Source: Membranipora membranacea
Lineage: Eukaryota; Bryozoa; Gymnolaemata; Cheilostomatida; Membraniporidae
Assembly: GCA_914767715.1 (NCBI GenBank)
Contig: OU612067.1
Span: forward strand, 496,001 to 560,000
DNA: 64,000 nt
Direction: 5' to 3'
Shown one piece after another: positions 1-12,365 of the stretch (positions are counted from its first letter, which is position 1; each line of letters begins with the position of its first letter). The translations under genes were made by a program, and so were the position numbers. The notes below the pieces were generated by a model that worked only from the letters and a program-made list of their open reading frames with translations, had not been told where the DNA came from and searched no databases.

Positions 1-3000
1 GACCAATCTTCTCTGAGTTAGCTAGGAATTTCCCTGTATTCTTGAGAAATGGAAAAATAGCATCAAATGGCAATCAGATACTCAAACAATTTGCCATTGA
101 TGACGGGATATTTGAGCAACCGGACAAAGAGAACAGAAGGCAAAGGCGTGGGAAAAGGATGCTCGACTTGGATGGGGCCAAGTTTCCATTAACAGCACTT
201 CATCCTACCAGGGAGCAGCTGAAACAAGAGACAAGGGACAAGATTTCACGAGAGGAGCTTGATATCGGCGTCCCCATTGTCCCGATCACTGTTGAGTGTT
301 TGAAGATAGGAGAAGGAGGAGAGCTAGAAAAACACAGTATCACAACTGAAGGGCGAGCATACAGTATGCAGAAAATTCTTGATAAGCTTCTTCACCAGCA
401 TCTAAGCCTAGGGCTGCACCGCAATTATTTTAACGAAGCTGATGACATAGATGAAGTTATAAAACAGTTACGTATAAAGGGTAGGTTGGATCAGTCAATA
501 AACATTTAACTGTATTTTTACCAGCTACATAAATTTACACACAAGTCAACATCAGAGGTAATGAAAATATCAGCAAAGCATGTCTTGTATCAAAATAAAT
601 TTTCTGCATAATCTGATAAGATGTAGATGCTGTAAGTATTTACCATTTGTATGGTAATCAAAATGACCGGTGATCGCAATGAAACTTGATCACTTGCTTA
701 TTGTCTTAACCTTGGTGTTATTATTTTCAAGGTATTCATTGTAATGCACGGAGTATAGAAGAGCTGAATGAAATGATTTCCTCCTGTATGTTTGTTGTCT
801 GGCACGATCATTCTACCGTCGGCTCACATAGTCATTTCCTTGTTCTTCTCTCACTTATCTTTGATCCTCTAGTATACCTCACACCTGCGGAATATAAAGA
901 AGGTGGAAAAAAGTAAGTGTCTTGCAGAGGCTATTCATTCATGATAACATCGCAGAGTAAGCATATTGTACCTCTATGAAGACTTTTTGTCAAAGATTTA
1001 AAACTAGGTGACATATCAGTGGCTGTGTAGCCCAACGGCTACAAGTTATCGAAAACTTTCAGGGGAGTTTCGGAGATAACAGTCAATTATTATATGGTGT
1101 ATAGTGTGATAGAAATGTCTGGTTTCACACTACAGAGGCTCAGTCTAGTAGCCTGTTCTGCAGACAAGCTTACTTAGAGCTTCGTACCACAGAGTAAGGA
1201 TATATCATCAAAGTACATATTGCATTATAACGCTATAAAGCAGTTGTGGTTTTCGGATTGGCTGGCAGATCAAAGCGAGAGTAACACAATATTTGAACAT
1301 GTACTGTGCATTGCATGATCATTGATCGACACCTTTCAAACATCATACTAAATGGACTGCTCATGTTTTAGGTCTCTTGATTCTATAATCAGCCTGATAG
1401 AACGACCAGAGATTTATATTTTCGCTAGATCAAACAGCTCAACAAAGGATCAGATGCTCTATACACCCTACCGAATTGAAGATCTAAAATCTCTGCTGCC
1501 ATCAGTGTCCCATTCAGGGATCGTCTACCACTCAAAAATGAGAGTTGGCATAGGTACATTTCAGTTACATGCAATTGAACTCATACCTTGTTCTCGAGAA
1601 GAAATTGAAGCCGTAGATTGTGTAACCAGTCATCATCGAATGCTAGCTTTAGCTTTCCATAATATCATCGTTGCAAACATCCTAAAGTGAAAGAAAATAA
1701 CGATAGGCTACTGATTCTATCGTAATTCATGTTCTCAAGGTGATTCTCCAGCAAGGGCATTTGAGTCAGGCAATCAGGTGAATGGCCACCTTCCCTGCCA
1801 CTGCGGCATTGACATCCGTCTTGTCCTGACCTACCAAAATCTAACAAAGCCTAAGTATCTATCTATGTGTGCTAGAATGGAGGTAATCCAGGAAACAAGT
1901 TGATGGAATGATAGGCCGGTTGGACAGATACCAGCCTATGATAATCTCAATGTGAGTGATTTTTTCTTCTTTGGAGATTATCTCATATAATGTAATAACT
2001 CTATAGGTCGCAAGATTACTTGTACACAAAACAAGGCCAGATTAGAGTACCAGTGAACCCTTGCTTTGAAACTATTTAATTTTAACTCAAAGACAGCCAA
2101 GAGCTCTACTTCAATAAGGGAGGCTGGTCACTCTTAACATCATTTTAAGTTAGATCATCTTTTTTTTTAATCTAAGATAATAATGGAGGGTTTGTCAATT
2201 GGCTTGATTTTTCAGTAATATAACTGATGTACCAACATCTTACCTATAGGTTCATGCACTACGCACAGAGCTTGATGATCGTGATGTAGAGACAGAAGGC
2301 CTGGATAAGTCTAGTCTGCAGGCTCAGCTCAGTAAGGAGCTAGCCGGAGTCAAGCGACCGCTAGCCCTTCTCTGTTCGGAGGAAGAAGTTCATGTGGGAG
2401 ATTACATGGTAGAGCAGCTGGTGATTCTTCACGACCTAAAATCAATGATAGGTTGGTAGAACAATATAGGAAATTTGAAGTATTAGGCCATTTATATCAT
2501 GTTGCAATTAAAACCATTGTTCATAGATTTTTTTTGGGATATATTTTAGTTAACATTGTCATAGAGATGATGTTTGTGGTTCCACCAGCTCTCAGGACAA
2601 TGCTTGAATAGGCACTGCCAAAAATTCGCAGTAAGCTCAATTTAATTATAAAAAAAAACTCAAAATCTAGTCAGAGCTATCAAAAGCGTTATCTGACTGG
2701 ATCAACAAAATAGTGCTGGTTATTGCAACACATCATTTATACTAGGGTTGTAAACCTCTATGTATGTTAACCTTTTTATCTAGATAACGAGCATGAAATA
2801 TCCGGGAGCAATGCCAGACTGTCCCTTTTGAGACTGCGCTCGTTTATTGACAAGCAGCGGCTAAATCATCCAGGTTTGGACACAATCGATGTGAGGACAT
2901 TACGAAGCCTCCTTGTTAATCTCAGTCACATTCAACAGCTGGCATCCTCAGCTGAGATGTCAAGGAATACTCTAACTATTCTGGCTATGCATAACTCTAC

Positions 3001-4592
3001 TTTTGTCTTCAAACTGGATTATAACAAGGTAATGAATGATGGATATGACAATGAGGGTGAACCCAGTCTAATTAAATGCCCGGCAGTGAGTGTACATACA
3101 AGATAATACTTAAAATACGAGTGCTACATCTTACGAATTTTACAAATGCTAGTAAACAGTTTTCCCTCTACGATCACATCAAACAAATTCTATGAGCTGA
3201 TCTGAGGTTACAAGACCACATGATTTGTTGACCTCAATATGCTGATACTTGGAATTTTGCTTTCAACGCACAAGCTAGCTCATACATAATGTGATTCATT
3301 CTAACAATAAACCACATACTAATCTCAAAACTGCTATCGTCATTATGAAGGGATGTGTTGACCTTTGCCTAAGCAAATATGCTAAGTAAATAACCATCAG
3401 CTTGTTGTTGAAATCATGCAGCGCTAACCTTCAGCTGTTTCAATATGCAAGTGACAACCACGAGCAATGAAGAAACTAACAGCATATAATTAAACCCATA
3501 TGTCATATTCAGACAGCTATTGCTTTTCATTCCAATTTCAGACACATCTTCATTGGTGATAGCTACGCCTAAAACACGAAGCAAGGCCATACCGCAACTA
3601 GACCTTTTAGATCAGACTGAAGCTACATTTAAACCTAGTGAAACTGTCATGCCAGACACGAGCAGGTGCCCGACCCTGCAAATAAAAATGATCCGCCTAG
3701 CACCTCAAATTCCGAGCTAGACACAGCTGCGAACAAAGGTAATCCAGAGATGCAAAAGAGAGATATCAGCCTAATTACACCTAACATATTATATATTAAA
3801 AAAGTGCAATTTTTGCAGGGATCTGGATTAATTGGTTTGAAATCACATGTTATGCAAATGGTTAACTTGTAAGCCATGACACACATAATGGCTCCACCCT
3901 TTCTCATTACTACATATAATTACAGCTTGCTCAAAGTCTTCAGGTATGGCAGGGTTTCGGACACCAATGTCTAACATGTCAGAAGCTATCGGGACTGAAA
4001 ATCAGATGGATGTGCTTAGTACCCCAGCTTGTACCAGTACCCCAGCAGCTGTGCATAAAAAAAAGACTTCTAGAGAGAGACCATCGCAAATCAAATTTTG
4101 ATAAATATCCTACGCGGATATAAAAGCCAAGCATTATCTTCCTCATCCTCCCAGTAAACAATTCATATCAGCAAACGAACTTTAAAGCTAAATAATATTG
4201 ATCGAAACTGTGATACTCGCATGCAGTGGAAGACATGGATTGTCTAATGATAGTTACTTTTGGTTTAGGTGTATCATTCTCCAATTTTAGAGCTCATCCT
4301 GAGGAAGTATGTTGGCAAAGAGAAAGCTCTCCGGTTTCTTCAATTGAGGAAGCAGTTGAAACTTTCTCCAACATCCAGGCCTCTCAAATCAGCCTATCAA
4401 AATCAAAGGACAAAAGAAGCACCAGCATTAAAAGAGGCAAAGCGGAGGGCGCTGCAGGCTATCTCTGTTGAGGAAAAAAGCAACACCATGAAGCATGACA
4501 TTAGCCAAGCGACAAACTCAACAGACGAAAGCCTGCGAATGCAGGAATTAAAATCAGAGGTGAAAGCTCTGGAGCTTTTTCTAAAATTTTGA
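1..4592 (+). CDS. Uncharacterised multi-exon protein with SAP-like segment (3' part; 5' end outside window)
   Basis: I see exons at about 1-480, 732-912, 1372 to about 1551 (end unsure), 2250-2451, 2784-3056, 3542-3665, a segment ending at 3738, 3926 to about 4100 (end unsure), and a last exon 4269-4592. Splice phases agree across 480/732, 912/1372, 2451/2784, 3056/3542 and 3738/3926. Exon 732-912 holds a WHDHST motif. Exon 2250-2451 contains LRTELDDRDVETEGL followed by a Lys/Leu stretch, a helix-extended-loop-helix pattern like a SAP domain. The last exon is Lys/Arg-rich and ends before an AATAAA. From memory, the WHDH and SAP-like blocks resemble a multi-copy uncharacterised family seen in cnidarian, mollusc and other invertebrate gene sets; function unknown. 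The frame of 3542-3665 does not join the frame needed at 3738, so this copy may carry a frameshift or sequence error. Confidence 0.55.
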
Positions 4593-4696
4593 TTCTTGTT
4601 TTACTGTTTTAAAATGTGTCAACGTGTGAAATGAATATTTACTGTCTTTGTGTGTTCTTCATGACATCGATTATTTTTTATGGATGCACTCACCTC

Positions 4697-4702
4697 AATA
4701 AA
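4697..4702 (+). promoter_or_regulatory. Poly(A) signal AATAAA of the first gene
   Basis: A canonical AATAAA lies about 105 bp after the stop codon at 4592 and is followed by T-rich sequence. It fits the 3' end of the 1-4592 gene and argues that this gene does not continue into the SH2 gene. Confidence 0.6.
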
Positions 4703-6582
4703 GCGTCTTCTAGCCTTCGTTTCTCAGTTTCCCCGCAGTGCCAAATATTATTATTTTTCTCTCAGTATTGCCCGGAGTAGATATTCATGTTGTAAATAGG
4801 TGTGCAGAATGTCATCACAAAAATACACTGTATCTTACTGCAGCCACAGCCAATTTTTACTAGCTAATACTTTTGTTCCTCTCACACTAAACTTCTTGCA
4901 GCGTGAGTTTAACTGACTATCCTGCTATGAAATGCTATGAAAGGAAGCCCACTGTGTATACATTGAGTTTCATTAGATTAGTAATATCCGGGTCATTGAA
5001 CTAGTGCTTGCTACATGATTCGAGGGATGTGTGTTTTATACCTAGTGTTATTAATAGGTTAAACAAAATGCCAGGTTTATTTGTCAGAGTCAGCCAATCA
5101 GAGTGAATGAGCTGAATTGTTGTGAAATGACAACTCCTCACTTGATAATACAATGTTGAGCAATGGAATGTTTTTTATCTCACTGAGTTTGAAAAAGCTT
5201 TCAAATTTCAAACTGAAAAACTTATTCGGACTCAGCTTTTCGCTGCGAGTCTAACCGCGCAAATATCGGGACAATCGGACAAAAATTGGCGAAGTTATAG
5301 GCAAAAACGTCGCAAAATCGCGCCAAAGTGTTTATCTCACTGAGCATCTTGGCGAAAAAAATGCGCATTTTGAAAAAACTTTCAAATTTCAAACTGAAAC
5401 ACTTATTCAGACTCAGCTTTTCGCTGCGAGTCTAACCGCGCAAATATCGGGACGATCGGACAAAAATTGGCGAAGTTATAGGCAAAAACGTCGCAAAATC
5501 GCGCCAAAGTGTTTATCTCACTGAGTAGCACTCATACCAACCTTAAATGCCAACATGTGGATTAGATTTTCTATAAGATGTTTATGCCAACCAGCTGGTC
5601 CTTCTAGAAGCGGTAAAGCTGCTGGGCCTTGGAGTGCTCACCAGAATTTGCAGGCCAGCTGTGTGGTCCAAGGGTGGGACAAATCATGCTTCTTATTTGA
5701 TCTACTTGTACAGGAAATTTACACAGGGAATTATCACTTCTTATCAGCCCAATCTTTAGAAAATGAGATCAAATTTGCTATATGTTTGGCAAACCATTAC
5801 CATTATCCCTAAAGAAAAGGTTACCACACCCTAACACAGTCTTGGGTCCATAGGTGGTAGACAATGAGTTTATTTGCCTATTAATTACTTGCCACAAATT
5901 TGTAATGTCCTTGGGAACCTGATACATGATGACAAAACAAATTGTATGAATTATATCGCAGAGTTACTCTGTGATTATATATTAGTAAGGAAGGATACAG
6001 GTTTACTAGACTGAAAAAAATCCAAGCTGGGTTAGCTTTAGTCTAACGATTTCTGGTCATGTACCTACTATGCGTGCTGATTTCGTTCTTGTGCCGTCTG
6101 GGTTGTTTAAAAATTCTTCCTGTCAAAAATTTGCATAAGATTGCCAGATTACCATTTCCGAGCTTGTAATAATGGAAATCGGTTAAGTTGTTGATGTAAG
6201 TAAAGGTTACTCATGCTGTACTTTACCCTACCACCAAAGTATGTCATTTAGTTTTCCTGGTTTTCCTATGTGCAATACCTTGCCAAAGTGTGTGTGGTTT
6301 TTCTTGGATTTTTGTCCCTAGACGTGAATACGTCATGACAATGTAGAGATTGTGGCAGTTTTAATTTAAACTTTCCATGTGATCTTGATGATTTGTGTTC
6401 GATCTTTCTGCTTATTCATCGTATCCAGGCCTTGTACAATGGTGGGGTATAAATACAGAGCCTGACTCATACACTAACTGTCTGATCAGACATGTATTAT
6501 ATATAATATAATGTACGATATAATGTATGATATAATGTATAATATATATAATAATGTGTAACTGTGATTTGTGTATTAACAG
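4703..6582. other. Spacer; no supported exon
   Basis: I find no convincing coding exon here. The stretch holds the 181-bp tandem duplication at 5174-5525 and an AT-rich ATATAATGTA simple repeat near 6495-6555 just before the first SH2-gene exon I can support. An open frame at 5555-5812 on the plus strand has no clear splice sites or family resemblance. The missing 5' exons and promoter of the SH2 gene may lie here. Confidence 0.4.
5174..5525. repeat. Tandem duplication, 181-bp period
   Basis: The string TTTATCTCACTGAG occurs at 5174, 5331 and 5512. The block between the second and third copies repeats the block between the first and second almost exactly, including TTCGCTGCGAGTCTAACCGC and CGTCGCAAAATCGCGCC. 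The first unit lacks about 24 bp (the stretch around GCATCTTGGCG) that the second has. The unit is CpG-richer than its surroundings, so it probably derives from a dispersed repeat. Confidence 0.85.
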
Positions 6583-9500
6583 CCGAGAAGAGAGCAGATT
6601 GTGGGAGATGCTGCTAAGAGGATGAATCTGAGGCTGAACTTTCTAACTGAGGCTCCGACAAGAATGAAGATTGGATCTAACAGGTTTGTCTCGATAATTA
6701 TCTCCTTCAGTGATGGCTATCATATAAATCTGTTCAGCGCTCAGACAGTCATACTCGGAGGTATTGCCTGCCTCAACCCAGGGCCCCCAAATAATATGTG
6801 CTACGCCGTTACAGCGTTAGAGCCAAGAGACAATGACCATACAGTAAATGACAGCTCAGTTGAAAACAAAATGGAGCAGTGATACCTGACACCACATATG
6901 CAGGTGTAAATCTGTGAAGTGAATATGATATGGTTGGATTAGGGTGACCGAGTGTGAACTGCAAAAAGGCATTTTTTGCCTAGTGAGAAAAGTTTTTGTT
7001 TCTGCTTATTTGCTGCACAGACTTGACATGTCGTAATAAATTCCACCAGCTACATTCACATGTCAACACCACAAACCATTGTCATACTTAGGCATGCGAC
7101 TAAAGGTGATGAAACCAGTGTCATTTTATTTTTCCACATCTTTTTCCTCGTCAGTCGAAAATTATAACAAATATATCAACAATCACCATCAGGGGACTTC
7201 TTATTTCTCTAATTCTCACTGCAGAGTTCCTCTTTTTATGACTCTACAGGAAAACTGGCTGGATGAGAAGGCGGCGCTCAAGGTCGATCGACTCGTCAGA
7301 GCTTCTGTGTGACTTCTCAGTGAGGCAGACTTCTGTTAAACTATGTGACACACATAAACGACTGAGCAGAACGCCGGCTAGTGACCATGATGGGTATGAT
7401 GCTAATAAAACAGTCACATCAAACACACAAGGTTCTACAACTACCAAACACACATCGAGAACCTCAGCTCTCCCCGACTATGAGAACTGTAATCCCTGTA
7501 CTTTACCGACCAGCTCAGAGAGACAGACAGATAGTCACAGGAGACGATATAATAAACTAGACGTGTACGAGGAAGCAGTAATGGTCACAGCAATCAAAGG
7601 GTGAGTCTTTAGTTATTTCCTATATGGGCTAAACCTAGCCAGTGTAGGTATATCAAATTCGATGTAACTGAAGCTGTTTTTTAAGCCCATATATTAACTA
7701 AAGCTAACGAGATTTTGTGAGTAAGATCCCAGGCCCTTGTTGAGTTTGGATTGATGTAAGTATTGGGTGTGCATATGTGGCTGATTAGTCCAAATTATAC
7801 CCGATAATCCCCATAATACAGTACTACGGTTTATTTCATTCGCTCTCTTTTGTTTAGAATCCAACTTTTCAAAATCTACCCAGATCCGCCCATCTGGTGG
7901 AGATGATAAGATGAAGCATAGTATCCGAGCCACGCTCAATGACTTATTCCGCTCAGTGACTTATTCCGCTCAGTCACTTATTCCGCTCAGTCACTTATTC
8001 CGCATCCAAGCTCATTAGTCTTCATCAGTGTCACTGTGAATGGCCTCAAAATTGCAGATAGAAGTTTTAAGGAACTAAACTTGTCCAGCTCTATAGGCAT
8101 TATGTCCTGTATAACGTCCTGCATATTGACCTGCTTCCACAGTTATTACAGTATGACCATTACTGATTATTCTGTATTCTTTGTTTCTATTCGTTTTTTC
8201 TCATTTTTCCTGATTAGAGATTGAGAGTTCGCTCAGAATATATATAGTTCCATTAAGATGTGACGCTTTACCGAGCGAGCAATCAGATGACCCATGATTC
8301 TGGTAACAGTTTTTAATGGAAGGACCGTCTGATATTCCGATGTACATCACACATGTTACTATGTAATAGGTTTTTAACTTCTCAGTTCATATTTTTGTTT
8401 ACGCAATCATATTCTATTAGAGCCTCTTGTAAGAGTAAGAACCCGAAGACAATAAGCGATATCTCCGGGGGGACAGAGACCCCAGAGATCGCTCTGAGGA
8501 GACGATTCAGTTTACAGAGGAAGTGTATGTCACTGAACGACCTTGACTATGAGAATGTTAGACTTGTTGATCCGTCAGCAGGTATGTACGTATTGCACTG
8601 ATCTGATCTGATTCTGATTTGATTCTGATCTGATTCTGATCTGATTCTGATCTGATTCTGATCTGATTCTGATCTGATTCTGATCTGATTCTGATCTGCT
8701 AATTATTCCAATCCAGCCAGCTTAGACTTATCTCAACAAACCCAAAAGTGGGGCGGCGGCTCAGATGGCCAGATAAGCAGCCTGTATCAAATGATTGGCT
8801 AACACACAAGATACAAAATTGAAGCGCCTTTATATGATAGCCTGCACCTATGTCACTGTCAAGACTTGCTTGTCAAATACCTGTAGGCTCAATTAAGATA
8901 AAAAATGTAAAGATAAAAGTGAAGGCTTAGCCAGATGTCATAAACTGTAACTTCATAGTGGGATAGCATATCCTATCAAGTGTGCCACAGCGTGTCTTCT
9001 CAATTTGGCGTTTTACTTGTTCAGCTGTAGAATTTGTATATGGTAGACTAGACTTGTACACTTTTACTGCTTTTGTTCACTTAGATGCTGGTATATATGA
9101 GGATCCATGGAATACAGAGCAGACTATGGAGAAGCTGCTCTCTGGTATAGGATTGGACGGTCAACCTGATGACGTAAGGCTATGTAACACAACGCCGCAC
9201 ATTATAAAACAGTCTACATTTGACTCTTCCTCACTACAAAACTCTCACAAGACCTCCTCTCTCTCAAAAGGTACGTACCAATCAGTATCACATAGTCCTA
9301 GAGCTAACGATAGATTTAAGGTATAACTGCTGAATTATAGGTAATGTTCCAGGTTTCACGGGGTATATTTTGGGTATATTTTGTTAACAATTGAGAAGGA
9401 CTATAATCGTATCCATATACAAATCGGCACTCAGTAAAATGCCTTACTGCTCATAGCAAACTATGGTCTGATGCTCTGTGAGACAGATCTATATGAGTAA

Positions 9501-11450
9501 TCAATATTGTTCACCTCCTACACCATTTAATTCTGTTATAACATACTAATAACATATGCTGACTTGAGAGGTTTTAATTTCATTAGGTTATAATTAGAAC
9601 AGTTAAAATTTTCCTGTTTGAAACCAGAGATGTGAGATCCTTACACTAGATCACACAGCGAAGCTGTAGGCCAATTCTAACATGCCTGTTGCCACATCTT
9701 GCAACTTACAAAGCTAGAATTGGAGCAAAATTTATTAAACCCTGCACGATAAGAATAATATATAATATATGACTCAGGTCCATATCGTAAGCATTACAAT
9801 GTATATATGAAAACCTCCTCTTCAAGACCAGTGGGCACTTGGTGACAGGTGAGCTGTGAGCTGTCACTATGCTGCTTCTGGTCTAAGTGTATCACCTGGT
9901 CATAGGTATACATTATATCTATATGACTAACGACCTGCCAGGTCAGTCATATGTATACTAGACTAGATAATATGCTGCTTACTCTGTCAGTTATGACTAC
10001 TGGATGACACAACATAACACAATCATAACTCTGGTTACTGGTGTAATCATTCAGTCTGCTTATACATATGTGATCGTTCAGTTGGACATTAGCTCTGACA
10101 CTTTAACCGTCTTTGTTCACCAGATATAGCCATGCATAACACTGCACGACAAATACGAGTAGCAGAGAATGGAGCCACTAAGACATCGAGTGAGCCGATG
10201 TTCTCAGTAGATACGTCACTACCGCTTCTACAACAATGGTTAGTAGATCTCACCATTAAACGCTCATCAACACAACTTCTCGGCCTATTGGCTAAGATCG
10301 AAGTGTCAGTTTTTGGCAGCTTGCTGTACACTGTATTTCAGGGGGGCCTGCATTCTAGTCTCTAGGATGTTTCATACCCCCAGTATGAGGATTTAGGGCA
10401 CCCTGCGTCCCTTTGTAGGGGCAGCCCCACCTTTGTTTTGTCATAAACAGGCTCATCAACACAACCTGCTCAGTTAAGGTATTGCTGTGATCACGAGGAT
10501 GACTGTTGTATGGTCAAAAGAAAAGGGGGGGGGGGGGGGGGGGTTTGACCAGATAACAATGATGGATATAAATACAACCTACTATAGTATAATAACCTCA
10601 GCGGATAATGATGTCATTATTGTTTCAATCTACAACTAGCTTTATCCAACCTCGAATACGCTAATGTTGGTCAATATATGGGCAGTTGGAAAAAAAATGG
10701 ATGCATTAGAACTGAAATTAAGATGATATGACTGGCCTTGCTAGTACCACGTCCACATCCCCCACCCTTATGCTATGTACAGATTAATCTATGTCATTGC
10801 TGGGACTGTTTATAGTTGGTATCATGATGAGATCACACGACAGGAAGCTGAGTCCTTACTTATCGGCGAGATAGCTGGAGCATTTCTAGTCAGAATTAAC
10901 AGCCATCAAAGAAAAAACTTAACTCTATCTGTGAGGTAAGGACAACTCTCTGTCCTGTTTGCATATCAGAATCAGCCAGCAATATGACTAATTGAATGTC
11001 TAGACGGGTCTTTGTATCCTAAACCCCTTTTATTTACCTTACAAAAGTTTTCGGCTGGATTTATCCTAGTCCCTGTTACGCTCCTGCTAAATTTGATACT
11101 AGGGACAGAGGGAGGGCAACTTCCAATAACATCAAATTTGATGAACACCACTAATGCTCCTGAATAAATCACTATATGTCCACAATAGAATATTTTATTC
11201 TAATTGTAGAACCTCACTGAACATTGTACATATAGTAGCACAACGTCAGATGAATTGTAAGTATATTCTGGGACAGTTCAGTCGTCCGTTTGATTGTGCT
11301 GCAGAGATGATTAGATATTACAGTGTGAATAGATTGAAGATACAGAACGCTCCTCACACCTTCCTAACTAAACCCATAAAATGTGTGGATGATGTACTTA
11401 CTCCTACTACTCCTAAACATACAACAGCTTCTCCTAAACCAGCGGCGTGA
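6583..11450 (+). CDS. SH2 domain-containing adaptor-like protein (5' end not found)
   Basis: Phase-consistent exons: 6583-6683, 7250-7600, 8421-8581, 9085-9270, 10124-10304, 10816-10935 and 11210-11450. The last two encode an SH2 domain: WYHDEITRQEAESLL (helix A), GAFLVR with the phosphotyrosine-binding arginine of strand B, then a VHIV strand with the usual histidine and a YILGQF to YYSVNRL segment. SH2 domains bind phosphotyrosine peptides in receptor and cytoplasmic signalling. The N-terminal part is Ser/Thr/Arg-rich, with an RRRRSRS stretch at the start of exon 7250-7600 and DYEN- and YEEA-type tyrosine sites, typical of a disordered adaptor tail. No kinase or SH3 domain is visible. The exon 10304 donor (GTCAGT) was chosen because only it keeps frame into the SH2 exon. 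The subfamily is unclear; earlier exons with the start codon are not identified. Confidence 0.75.
7933..8003. repeat. 17-bp tandem repeat, about 4 copies, SH2-gene intron
   Basis: Four contiguous copies of CGCTCAGTGACTTATTC with one or two substitutions. It lies in the intron between exons 7250-7600 and 8421-8581 of the SH2 gene. Confidence 0.9.
8600..8698. repeat. 11-bp tandem repeat GATCTGATTCT, about 9 copies
   Basis: The unit GATCTGATTCT is repeated about nine times with one T variant near the start. The array begins only about 18 bp after the 5' splice site at 8581/8582 of the SH2 gene. Confidence 0.92.
9921..9952. repeat. Short imperfect inverted repeat
   Basis: ATATGACT and GACCT on the left are mirrored by AGGTC and AGTCATAT on the right around a GCC loop, and GTATAC flanks both sides. 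It sits in an intron of the SH2 gene and has no visible role. Confidence 0.5.
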
Positions 11451-11616
11451 CCATAGACATGTCTATGGGCGTAACACACAAACTAGTGCACTGTCACATC
11501 GCTACTCTACCCGATAATATAATGAAGACACATATGGGTAATGTTTTACGTAAGGGCTCACTTAATTATGGTTCTGTTTGTATATTCAACACTTTTTCAA
11601 GGCTCTATTATCTGAA

Positions 11617-11622
11617 AATAAA
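11617..11622 (+). promoter_or_regulatory. Poly(A) signal AATAAA of the SH2 gene
   Basis: AATAAA lies 167 bp after the TGA at 11448-11450 and is followed by T-rich sequence, as expected for the 3' UTR of the SH2 gene. Confidence 0.6.
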
Positions 11623-11640
11623 ACTGCCACAACATTTTTT

Positions 11641-12365
11641 CTCATAATTTTTACCGCTAATTATTTTACCCCCGTACATTTAGATATAGGGGTTATATCA
11701 GTTATTTATTGAACTATCATTGTATAATGTATCCTTTTTCAATACAATGAGATTTTACAGATTTTGCTGTTTGACAACATAACAGTCTGTATGGCATCTC
11801 TTCCTCTTGTTTTGCCTCTGAAGGTGGTGAAGGCTTTTTCGGTTTGGCCGGTTGTCTGATAGGTAGAGATACCAGATCTATACTTATCAACATTAGCTGT
11901 GAGGTGGCATCTACACACACACACATATTGATTTGTGTAATAATATCTGTGCTATATTATAAACATATGCTGATATGTCCAGAAGCTATTAGTTAGATTT
12001 ACATGAATCAATTGAATGCTCGTCTAAGATAGCATTAACCAATGCTGACATGTTTTGTGGGTCGAGGTGGGGCAAAGGGTCACAAACTACAACGCATGTC
12101 AAGACAGGCTAGAATTCAACTACAATACACTGTGACCCAATGAGATCCAAAATTTTATTGATCATAATATGTTGCTGATATGTGTGTGCTCCTGGTTTCT
12201 ACCCCAGCCTCTCACAGCAGCAGATGTTGATTCTCATGACGTATGTTGGTTTTATATGAAAGCATTAAAGCTTGTCTGGTTAGAACAAGTTTGAAAGCTC
12301 TTCCAGTTTTTAGCAGACTTACTGAGCAGACTTACTGAGAAAAGCGATCTTGTGTCAAATAGAGG
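11641..12365. other. Spacer between SH2 gene and prokineticin-like gene
   Basis: No confident gene. A minus-strand open frame (11717-11926) is preceded by a plausible acceptor but reads open in two frames and joins nothing nearby, so it is not called. The promoter of the 12366 gene should lie here; no TATA box could be assigned. Confidence 0.4.

Noticed and set aside
10523-10543. Long G run as a possible regulatory G-quadruplex
   Set aside because: A plain homopolymer; similar runs occur throughout the introns and spacers, so no specific role can be argued.
11717-11926. Minus-strand frame, Lys/Pro-rich, preceded by a TAG acceptor
   Set aside because: Open in two frames, no partner exon and no family resemblance; could be a last exon but not supportable.
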